This document shows positions 14,425 to 19,327 of a stretch of DNA of 19,327 nucleotides, in pieces. The translations under genes and the position numbers were made by a program. Each line of letters opens with the position of its first letter. Position 1 is the stretch's first letter. Origin of the DNA: Bacillota bacterium (lineage in GTDB: Bacteria > Bacillota > Peptococcia > Peptococcales > Peptococcaceae); NCBI GenBank assembly GCA_023443145.1, contig JAEZVS010000016.1, positions 1-19,327 on the forward strand, read 5' to 3'. The notes below the pieces were generated by a model that saw only the letters and a list, made by a program, of their open reading frames with translations, ran no database searches and was not told the origin of the DNA.

Positions 14425-14766
14425 ATGAACGGCACCAATTGGGCGCGTTATGACGCACCGGGGCCCAATCAAATGCCCGGACAAGAACCGATGGAGCGAG
14501 CCTATCCGCCATCACCGGCGCCACAGGAACAGAAAAAAAATCCTATCGTTGAAAAGTTGGAATCACCGGCTTTTCAACACTGGCTGCGTCGTCGTCATTA
14601 CACCAATCGGCTGATGCTTCTGGTTTTGGCCATTATGATTTCGTTGGTGACCATCGGTTTCGGCTACACGATTTTAGGCGTATTTCTTTTTACGGTGGCT
14701 TGGGGTGTGGGTGGCTGGTTTGATGGCAATCCCACTGTATACCGCATTTTACAAAGATTTTTATAA
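14425..14766 (+). CDS. DUF2273-like small membrane protein with proline-rich N-terminus
   Basis: A 113-residue protein. The first 40 residues are hydrophilic and Pro/Gln-rich (PGPNQMPGQEP, PPSPAPQEQKK). Two membrane helices follow (about 62-80 and 83-98), with GYTILGVFLFTVAWGVGGW and the end segment FDGNPTVYRILQRFL resembling DUF2273, the small membrane partner encoded between amaP and asp23 in other Bacillota. The usual family length is about 60-80 residues, so the N-terminal extension is extra. Start ATG 14425 has AGGTGAT just upstream, overlapping the amaP stop. Assignment rests on topology, position and the second-helix sequence. Confidence 0.72.
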   Translation: MNGTNWARYDAPGPNQMPGQEPMERAYPPSPAPQEQKKNPIVEKLESPAFQHWLRRRHYTNRLMLLVLAIMISLVTIGFGYTILGVFLFTVAWGVGGWFDGNPTVYRILQRFL

Positions 14767-14823
14767 TACGCGTTTGGCGATACGAATGAAAGAAGCGATT
14801 GAAGCAAGATAAGGAGGACACGT

Positions 14824-15297
14824 ATGAGCGATATGAATCAAATGTTGGTCCCACAAGGAGAAAACCAGGAATATGCGGACAGCCTGACTTTTGAAGGGGC
14901 GGTCATCGAAAAAATTGCCGGCATCAGTGCCCGTGAAATTAAGGGCATTTTAGATATGAAAGGGAACTTTATCAGTGGGATCACTGAAAATTTCTCATCG
15001 GGACCCAGTCCGACAAAAGGCATCAGTGCCGATATCAGCGATAAAGACGTGACCATTGAATTAAAGATGATCTTGGAATTTGGCGCGTCGGCTCCGGATA
15101 TTTTTGAACAACTGAAAAAACACATCCGTGAGCAGCTGGATCATATGACAGGACTCCATTTGCGTGAACTGAACGTGCGTGTGGTGGATGTGATGACACG
15201 CAAAGAATTTGATAAAGAAAATGCCACCACCACAGCTCAGCTTCAGCAGCAGTATGAACAACAGGGGTATCGCACCGCACAAAATCGCCCTTATTAA
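14824..15297 (+). CDS. Asp23/Gls24 family envelope stress protein (copy 1)
   Basis: A 157-residue soluble protein of the alkaline shock protein 23 family, which in Gram-positives is abundant, membrane-associated through AmaP and linked to envelope stress. The domain spans about 19-128: SLTFEGAVIEKIAGISAREIKGI, then DVTIELKMILEFGASAPDIF, and MTGLHLRELNVRVVDVMTRKEF. The C-terminal tail is Gln/Tyr-rich and ends NRPY. Start ATG 14824 has AAGGAGG (14811-14817) 6 nt upstream. It is a close paralogue of the next gene's C-terminal domain (IEKIAGI-AREIKGIL, VVDVMTR-EF shared), indicating tandem duplication. Confidence 0.93.
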   Translation: MSDMNQMLVPQGENQEYADSLTFEGAVIEKIAGISAREIKGILDMKGNFISGITENFSSGPSPTKGISADISDKDVTIELKMILEFGASAPDIFEQLKKHIREQLDHMTGLHLRELNVRVVDVMTRKEFDKENATTTAQLQQQYEQQGYRTAQNRPY

Positions 15298-15383
15298 GAA
15301 GAGGCATTTATCGATAATGGCAAGGGTGCGCCGGCTGTCGTTGGACCTTTGCCGCAAAGATTTATCATGATAGGAGATTCTCA

Positions 15384-16298
15384 ATGGCCAAAAACAACAA
15401 TAAGAACAACAAACAAAGCAGTGCGGAAGAGATGGATCGCCTGCGTGCCAATACCGATATTGCCAGCCAGTGCGGCGGTGATAAAGACGGCAAAGGCAAT
15501 CCGTTGATACCGCCCAATGCTGGCTGTGACCTTGTGGAACCGGTGGACCCCAAAAAGCCGCCACAAGCACAAGGTACCGATATTGCCGGTCAAGATGATA
15601 TGGATGAACATGTGCGTAAAATGCGTGAAGGCATGCGCAAACCCGGCAGAGAAAAGGAGAAAAACATGAGCGAACAAACCAAAGATCAAAGCGTGCAGGA
15701 AAACCTTAAAGAAAAAGCCAACGATTTTGGCGCAGCAGTGAAAGACAAAGCCTCTGAAAGCAAAGATTTTATTGCTCAAAAATACGACGAGGCCACGGCA
15801 TCTGTTGATGAAAAAGAACATGAAGACAGCTTTACCTTTGCCGATCATGTTATTGAAAAAATTGCCGGCATCGCTGCTCGCGAAATCAAAGGCATTTTGG
15901 CGCTTAAAGGAAACTTTATTGCTGATTTTGCCGGCGGTTTGGTGCAAAATGACAACAGCGGCGATCCTACCCGCGGTGTCAGCGTGGAAGTGGGCGAAAA
16001 AGCCATTGTGGTTGATTTGAAGATGATTGTGGAATATGGTGCGCCCGCTCCTGAAATTTTTGAACGTTTGCGCAGCCATATGACCAACCAGTTGAAAGTG
16101 ATGACGGGTATGGATTTGGTGGAACTCAATGTGGAAGTGGTTGACGTCATGACCCGCGAAGAGTTCCAACAAGCCTCTCAAAGCCGTTTTAACCGTTATG
16201 AACAAGAAGATATGAACTATGTGAATCGCTACGAAGATCAATATGATCAAGGCAACCGTGGCCGTCAAGGCGGCTATCGCAGAAATCCCGGTTATTAA
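15384..16298 (+). CDS. Asp23/Gls24 family protein (copy 2) with long N-terminal extension
   Basis: A 304-residue protein. Residues 1-94 are hydrophilic and probably disordered, with two similar short motifs (NTDIASQ and GTDIAGQ) and two Cys-Gly pairs (SQCGGD, AGCDL). Residues 104-140 are an amphipathic, Lys/Glu/Ala-rich LEA-like helix (KEKANDFGAAVKDKASESKD). The Asp23 domain covers about 147-262 (VIEKIAGIAAREIKGILALKGNF, ELNVEVVDVMTREEF), and the tail to 304 is Arg/Tyr/Gly-rich, ending NPGY. Start ATG 15384 has AGGAG 7 nt upstream. Codon 95 is an ATG with its own strong ribosome binding site, so a 210-residue form is possible. A bidirectional terminator follows. Confidence 0.9.
   Translation: MAKNNNKNNKQSSAEEMDRLRANTDIASQCGGDKDGKGNPLIPPNAGCDLVEPVDPKKPPQAQGTDIAGQDDMDEHVRKMREGMRKPGREKEKNMSEQTKDQSVQENLKEKANDFGAAVKDKASESKDFIAQKYDEATASVDEKEHEDSFTFADHVIEKIAGIAAREIKGILALKGNFIADFAGGLVQNDNSGDPTRGVSVEVGEKAIVVDLKMIVEYGAPAPEIFERLRSHMTNQLKVMTGMDLVELNVEVVDVMTREEFQQASQSRFNRYEQEDMNYVNRYEDQYDQGNRGRQGGYRRNPGY
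15652..15668 (+). promoter_or_regulatory. Internal ribosome binding site and in-frame start in asp23 copy 2
   Basis: AAAAGGAG (15652-15659) is 6 nt before ATG 15666, codon 95 of the 304-codon frame. The downstream product (MSEQTKDQSVQENL...) would be a complete LEA-like plus Asp23 protein without the Cys-containing extension. It is either a true second start or a relic of a gene fusion. Confidence 0.55.
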
Positions 16299-16318
16299 TC
16301 GATAATCGTGTATATGAC

Positions 16319-16351
16319 AAAAGCCGATGCCTTCACCGGGCATCGGCTTTT
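16319..16351. terminator. Bidirectional terminator between asp23 copy 2 and the nitroreductase gene
   Basis: A 13-bp perfect stem: 16319-16331 (AAAAGCCGATGCC) pairs with 16339-16351 (GGCATCGGCTTTT), with a 7-nt loop. The A-run on one side and T-run on the other fit termination from both directions. The flanking genes are convergent. Confidence 0.85.
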
Positions 16352-16453
16352 ATCATGGGTTTCTTCAGTCGGCATAGGGCATCTTTCCGGGGCGTCATGC
16401 CTCTGCATTTTCAGAAAAAGGAAACCGTCGGTATGTGATTTATATTGCGGTTG

Positions 16454-17017
16454 TCACACCAAGAGATCGTCCAGATGATATTTGGGCACCAGATGGCAAT
16501 CGTTTTCATCGCGATAGTAGTGGGTGGAATCTTCTACATCCACAATTTTTACTGTTTCACCTTCTTTACCGAAGGCCACAATGAGATCAATTTGGTAGCG
16601 CTCCAAATCCAGAGCATGGATTTCAGCGATGGGCTCTTTTTTAAAACTGCCTAAAATACATGCACCGAAACCCGCTTCACGGGCAGCCAAAGTAAGGGTG
16701 TAGGCACAGATGCCGTCATCGATGGGCTTACTTTGGGCGACTTCTTTATCACAGAGGATGATCACATAGGCCACCGGGCGTTCGCCTTCGGCAGGGCCAT
16801 CCCAGTCTTTGAGCCAGTTGGCCCAGCTAAGGTGCTTGAAGGTTTCAGCACAGAGGGCTTTGTCGGTCACCAGGCGAAAGCGCAGAGCCTGGCTGTTTTG
16901 AGTGGATGACACATAGGCACAGCATTCTGTCCAATCACGGAGCATGTCATCGGTGATTGGTACCGATTCATCAAAGCGACGATAGCTGCGGTTTTGCCGA
17001 ATCAAATCTTTTAACAT
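16454..17017 (-). CDS. Nitroreductase family protein
   Basis: A 187-residue FMN-dependent oxidoreductase of the nitroreductase superfamily. The N-terminal RQNRSYRRFDE is the usual phosphate-binding start. SSTQNSQALRFRLV and the DDGICAYTLTLAAREAGFGACILGSF block are the family's FMN and dimer segments, and the protein ends with a conserved VAFGKEGE region. Such enzymes reduce nitro compounds, quinones or other electrophiles with NAD(P)H; the real substrate is unknown. ATG 17017 is chosen because AAAGGAG (complement of 17025-17031) is 7 nt upstream; the GTG at 17023 touches that site. It is transcribed against its neighbours from a clear promoter. Confidence 0.9.
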   Translation of the reverse strand: MLKDLIRQNRSYRRFDESVPITDDMLRDWTECCAYVSSTQNSQALRFRLVTDKALCAETFKHLSWANWLKDWDGPAEGERPVAYVIILCDKEVAQSKPIDDGICAYTLTLAAREAGFGACILGSFKKEPIAEIHALDLERYQIDLIVAFGKEGETVKIVDVEDSTHYYRDENDCHLVPKYHLDDLLV

Positions 17018-17042
17018 AAGCACACTCCTTTCACTTGCCTTT

Positions 17043-17071
17043 AGTATACGCGCCTCTTTTCATATCTGCAA
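17043..17071 (-). promoter_or_regulatory. Promoter of the nitroreductase gene
   Basis: On the reverse strand, TTGCAG (complement of 17066-17071), a 17-bp spacer and TATACT (complement of 17043-17048) lie just upstream of the ribosome binding site. The -10 matches 5/6 with a conserved TTG in the -35. Confidence 0.6.
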
Positions 17072-17137
17072 GGACATCTCTTATCTCAGCCATTAAAAGC
17101 CTTTCGCCGCAACTTGCAACAAAAACAGTGTAAAGTC

Positions 17138-17166
17138 TGGCAATATATGCGCATATTTGAGATAAT
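17138..17166 (+). promoter_or_regulatory. Promoter candidate with palindromic operator-like spacer (asp23 copy 3)
   Basis: TGGCAA (17138-17143), a 17-bp spacer and GATAAT (17161-17166) form a sigma-A-like promoter with a weak -35 and good -10. The spacer contains the perfect 12-bp palindrome ATATGCGCATAT (17145-17156), placed where a dimeric repressor or activator could bind. Confidence 0.4.
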
Positions 17167-17204
17167 ATCAGTAAAGATCATCAGATTCGGAAAGGATGAG
17201 AATG

Positions 17205-18227
17205 ATGGCACAGAAAAAGAACAAGAAGAAAGCAATGCCGGAAACGAATGAGGCCAACGAACGCTATTACTATTGGAGTGAAGAGGGCGCGCCCGACATG
17301 GAACCTGCAGCACCGAAGCGAGGGACGTATTTTGATCAACATCCCCATCGAGATGTGCAGGAAGCACAAAACGAGCGCTTGAAAGGCACTCCGGTCGATG
17401 CACGGTCACGATATCTTTATTATAGTGAAGGCTCCATGCCGCCCTCGATGTATGCCCCTCTCGGGCGCTATGATGCCCGTAGAGCCGGTCGCCCGCGCGC
17501 CCAGGACCGCACTTCTTACGGACAGTATGATGCCCGCCACAGCTCTGTATATGGTGCGTTGGATAAACGTGCCCTTTACGACAACGAATATACGGCTGTC
17601 TCTGACGCCTATGCGCGCTATTTACGCAGTGAAGGAAGAGGCGACGGCGCCTATGTGAATACGGTTGACGGCGGCCGTCCGCAAGGCCGCAAAGATGCAT
17701 ACGATGATTACTACGATCATTTGGACTATGATGCCGTCCACGCCACCACCTATGACAGTGCATACGATGCCTATGACCGTTATTTTGACGAAAACAGCGG
17801 CTGGCAATGGACCGACAGTTACGATACTGATTTGGAAAAAGAATATAAAAATAGAGAAGAGGATTCTTTCCAATTCACCGAAAAAGTACTGGCTAAAATC
17901 GCGGCTCAGGCAGTGCAAGACGTTGAAGGCGTGTTGGCGATGTGCGGGAATATGAATCGCTGCAGTTTGGATGGCGATATGGATGTGTCTGCTTACGTGC
18001 GCCAAAACAATGTGGTGGTTGACGTGAAAGTGGTCCTGGCATATGGTCTTAACGGTTTGGAGGCGCTTAAAAAGGTGCGACAAAATATCCATGACCAAAT
18101 TAAGGCCATGACCGGTATGTCCGTAGAAGCGGTGCACATTGACGTGGTTGATATTATGCCTCGCGAAGATTTCTACGCCCGTTATGACAGTCAAGCTGGG
18201 GAGATTCCGGGCAAAAAAGAACAATAA
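17205..18227 (+). CDS. Asp23/Gls24 domain protein with tyrosine-rich N-terminal half (copy 3)
   Basis: A 340-residue protein. Residues 1-218 are low-complexity and hydrophilic, with a basic start (AQKKNKKKAMPE) and about 27 tyrosines by my count, often in YDA/YDxY contexts. A repeated motif RYYYWSEEGAP/RYLYYSEGSMP is present. The Asp23 domain is at about 219-325: EDSFQFTEKVLAKIAAQAVQ, then AYGLNGLEALKKVRQNIHDQ, and AMTGMSVEAVHIDVVDIMPRE. It is more divergent than copies 1 and 2. No signal peptide or membrane helix is visible. The start is ATG 17205 (or 17202), 8 nt after AAAGGA; the ATG at 17196 is inside the ribosome binding site. It is transcribed alone, divergently from the nitroreductase, with a strong terminator after it. 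Confidence 0.85.
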   Translation: MAQKKNKKKAMPETNEANERYYYWSEEGAPDMEPAAPKRGTYFDQHPHRDVQEAQNERLKGTPVDARSRYLYYSEGSMPPSMYAPLGRYDARRAGRPRAQDRTSYGQYDARHSSVYGALDKRALYDNEYTAVSDAYARYLRSEGRGDGAYVNTVDGGRPQGRKDAYDDYYDHLDYDAVHATTYDSAYDAYDRYFDENSGWQWTDSYDTDLEKEYKNREEDSFQFTEKVLAKIAAQAVQDVEGVLAMCGNMNRCSLDGDMDVSAYVRQNNVVVDVKVVLAYGLNGLEALKKVRQNIHDQIKAMTGMSVEAVHIDVVDIMPREDFYARYDSQAGEIPGKKEQ

Positions 18228-18251
18228 GCCATCCTTTCGGCCCATATCCCT

Positions 18252-18296
18252 ATGCGCCGTCGCGTTCTGGTTAAGAAGGCGACGGCGCATGTTTTT
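18252..18296 (+). terminator. Terminator of asp23 copy 3
   Basis: A 12-bp perfect stem (18252-18263 with 18279-18290, GC-rich), a 15-nt loop, and GTTTTT (18291-18296). It starts 25 bp after the stop codon. Confidence 0.88.
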
Positions 18297-18421
18297 ATTG
18301 TATGGAGCATCTTTTTTTCGCAGGACAAATTATGATTGGCTCGATTGAGGGCAATGTTCGATCATCCAGGGCGTCCGGCAGCGCTTACGCGGGAACATCC
18401 TTTATGGCGCATCTGCAACAA

Positions 18422-18456
18422 TAAAAAAATCCCCCGAACCATTACGGACGGGGGAT
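18422..18456 (-). terminator. Terminator of the ferredoxin gene
   Basis: On the reverse strand, an 8-bp stem ATCCCCCG/CGGGGGAT (complement of 18449-18456 and 18429-18436) with a 12-nt loop is followed by an uninterrupted T-run (complement of the A run 18423-18429). It lies 14 bp after the ferredoxin stop. Confidence 0.88.
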
Positions 18457-18469
18457 GAACGGACTTATA

Positions 18470-18658
18470 TTATTCGTCCCAGCTGATGCAGCTGACAGGG
18501 CACATGCTCATGGCTTCTTCCACAGCATCTTTTTGTGCATCGGTCACTTCGTTGGGGGCTTCGGCTTTACCGTCGCCGTTCATTTCAAACACTTCAGGAG
18601 CCACAGCTTCGCAAGAGCCGCAACCCAGGCATTCGTCTTGGTCTACCAATACGTACAT
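18470..18658 (-). CDS. Ferredoxin, single [4Fe-4S] cluster
   Basis: A 62-residue acidic low-potential electron carrier. Cys10, Cys13 and Cys16 (DECLGCGSC) plus Cys53 (MCPVSC) are the expected cluster ligands, and Cys57 is extra. The middle lacks the second CxxCxxCxxxC motif of 2x[4Fe-4S] clostridial ferredoxins, so this is the monocluster type. Length matches the family. Start: AAAAGGAGAG lies 8 nt before the ATG at 18658; an ATG two codons upstream (18664) is too close to it. It is a stand-alone gene with its own promoter and terminator. The redox partner is unknown; the nearby nitroreductase is a possibility but is in a separate transcription unit. Confidence 0.95.
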   Translation of the reverse strand: MYVLVDQDECLGCGSCEAVAPEVFEMNGDGKAEAPNEVTDAQKDAVEEAMSMCPVSCISWDE

Positions 18659-18703
18659 GATCATCTCTCCTTTTAGAATAAATGTCGATTTCTCACATGG
18701 ATG

Positions 18704-18732
18704 AGTGTACTATATTTTCAGCTGCGTTGCAA
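18704..18732 (-). promoter_or_regulatory. Promoter of the ferredoxin gene
   Basis: On the reverse strand, TTGCAA (complement of 18727-18732), a 17-bp spacer and TACACT (complement of 18704-18709) lie about 45 bp upstream of the ATG. Both boxes match 4/6. Confidence 0.45.
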
Positions 18733-18921
18733 GGCTCTGGAAGCGGGTTTGCAGCATGAAATATAAAATAGAATATAGAGTAATATAAAGCAAACAAAAA
18801 ATGAATGGCTCCCACACAAAAAAGCGGTCAGTCGGTTTTTCCACCTTTTAAAGAGGACGATAAAATTTGAAGACGGCAGCCTTTTGGCATCCGACAAAGA
18901 GCCAAGGCTTTATAAAAGTGA

Positions 18922-18955
18922 AAAGAGCCGCAGAATATGTATTCTGCGGCTCTTT
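18922..18955. terminator. Strong hairpin terminator after the YhgE/Pip-like gene
   Basis: A 15-bp perfect stem (18922-18936 with 18941-18955), ATGT loop, with A-rich and T-rich ends. It lies 31 bp downstream of the reverse-strand YhgE-like stop and reads CTCTTTT at its end on that strand. It could work in both directions. Confidence 0.75.
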
Positions 18956-18986
18956 CAATTTGGAGGCCGGTTTGACCTGCAGGCGG

Positions 18987-19327
18987 TCACATCAGATGGG
19001 AATCTTCCAATTTTTCGGAGATAAAATGGTTGAAGCGAAGGATGGGGCGGCGTAAAAATAGGCCCAGTATGAATGCGGCGGCAAGAAAGAGGGAAAGTGT
19101 CGCCAAATTGTGCCAATATGTGTCTCCATAAAGGCCGCCGATGGCCTCCCGCATGGCGCTCAAAGCAGGGGTAAAAGGCAATAAGGCATGTACGTGCTGG
19201 AAGAAAGAAGGGGTGACTTCAATAGGGAAGGTGCCACCGCTGCCGGCAACTTGCACCACCAGTAGAATCACGGCGATGGCTTTGCCCACATCACCAAAAG
19301 AAAGGGCGAGGGTGTAGATCACCGTCA
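18987..19327 (-). CDS. YhgE/Pip-type ABC-2-like membrane protein, C-terminal part (5' end outside window)
   Basis: The frame is open at the right window edge, so only about 113 C-terminal residues are visible. They hold GDVGKAIAVILLVVQVAGSGGTFP, followed by FFQHVHALLPFTPALSAMREAIGG and a final membrane helix (LATLSLFLAAAFILGLFL), then a basic-to-acidic tail. This is the ABC-2-type membrane core characteristic of YhgE/Pip proteins, whose members include the phage infection protein Pip and ESX/type VII-linked proteins. The role here is unknown; the large extracellular part expected for the family would be outside the window. The GTG at 19322 is not the start because the frame continues upstream. 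Confidence 0.85.
   Translation of the reverse strand, partial: TVIYTLALSFGDVGKAIAVILLVVQVAGSGGTFPIEVTPSFFQHVHALLPFTPALSAMREAIGGLYGDTYWHNLATLSLFLAAAFILGLFLRRPILRFNHFISEKLEDSHLM

Larger units (their letters stand above)
18665..18986. other. Intergenic region between the ferredoxin and YhgE/Pip genes
   Basis: This 322-bp stretch holds the ferredoxin ribosome binding site and promoter (18704-18732), an AT-rich part around 18758-18805, a weak 62-codon + strand frame from 18867 with no ribosome binding site that runs through the hairpin and over the YhgE-like gene, and the terminator hairpin at 18922-18955. No other gene is supported. Confidence 0.6.

Noticed and set aside
15319..15353. A 9-bp hairpin between asp23 copies 1 and 2 as a terminator
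   Set aside because: The stem has one G-U and no T-run follows, and the next gene has no separate promoter; at most it is an RNA-processing or stability element.
15381..16343. A 320-codon reverse-strand frame covering asp23 copy 2
   Set aside because: It is the antisense shadow of a clearly homologous Asp23 gene; its Phe/His-rich sequence has no recognisable domain and it reads through the terminator hairpin.
17622..18290. Long reverse-strand frames over asp23 copy 3
   Set aside because: They mirror the biased codon use of the Tyr/Asp-rich gene, lack a ribosome binding site and overlap its terminator.
18332..18424. A 30-codon + strand frame between two terminators
   Set aside because: Only a weak AGGA lies upstream, there is no recognisable sequence, and it runs into the ferredoxin terminator.
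1..19327. CRISPR arrays, tRNA/rRNA genes, insertion sequences, prophage or toxin-antitoxin genes
   Set aside because: I looked for spaced direct repeats, tRNA-like arms with 3' ends, transposase or integrase motifs and paired small ORFs and found none that hold up.

Overview
The window looks like an oriC-proximal stretch of a Bacillota (Firmicutes) chromosome of roughly balanced GC. The evidence is the mnmE-mnmG-rsmG-parA-parB block, four Bacillus-type parS sites, strong AAAGGAG-type ribosome binding sites, TTG/GTG starts, and an AmaP/DUF2273/Asp23 envelope operon. A monocluster ferredoxin and a small nitroreductase fit an anaerobe. A Clostridia/Tissierellia-like host is my guess; the sequence does not prove it.

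Region 1 (1-7295, all +): the 3' end of gyrA, then mnmE and mnmG (tRNA wobble-uridine modification), rsmG (16S rRNA methylation), and parA/parB (chromosome segregation). Each of the four intergenic gaps from gyrA to parA carries exactly one parS site (756, 2376, 4388, 5297). Three are perfect copies of TGTTTCACGTGAAACA. The first forms the inner arm of the gyrA terminator hairpin, and the last sits 2 bp after a 30-bp palindrome that contains the rsmG stop codon.

Region 2 (7292-10698, +): genes that run on from parB. These are a HI0933/BaiN-type flavoprotein (ATGA overlap with parB), a tiny and possibly frameshifted ORF, a CvpA-family membrane protein, an MscS-type channel and a DUF951 (YyzM-like) protein.

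Region 3 (10736-13572, +): a small acidic protein, a terminator/attenuator hairpin, a two-repeat DUF1538 membrane protein with a long acidic tail, and a P-II-like protein that is an in-frame fusion of two P-II domains. The second domain keeps its own Shine-Dalgarno sequence and ATG. This reads as a P-II-controlled membrane transport unit of unknown substrate.

Region 4 (13573-18296): an AT-rich gap with a sigma-B-like promoter candidate, then amaP, a DUF2273 protein and two tandem Asp23 genes (the second with a long extension and another internal ribosome binding site). A bidirectional terminator follows, then a reverse-strand nitroreductase, and finally a divergent third Asp23 protein with an unusual tyrosine-rich N-terminal half. 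I see four Asp23-type domains within about 4 kb.

Region 5 (18297-19327, - strand): a [4Fe-4S] ferredoxin with its own promoter and terminator, and the C-terminal part of a YhgE/Pip-type membrane protein cut by the window edge. I found no tRNA, rRNA, CRISPR array, insertion sequence or prophage gene.
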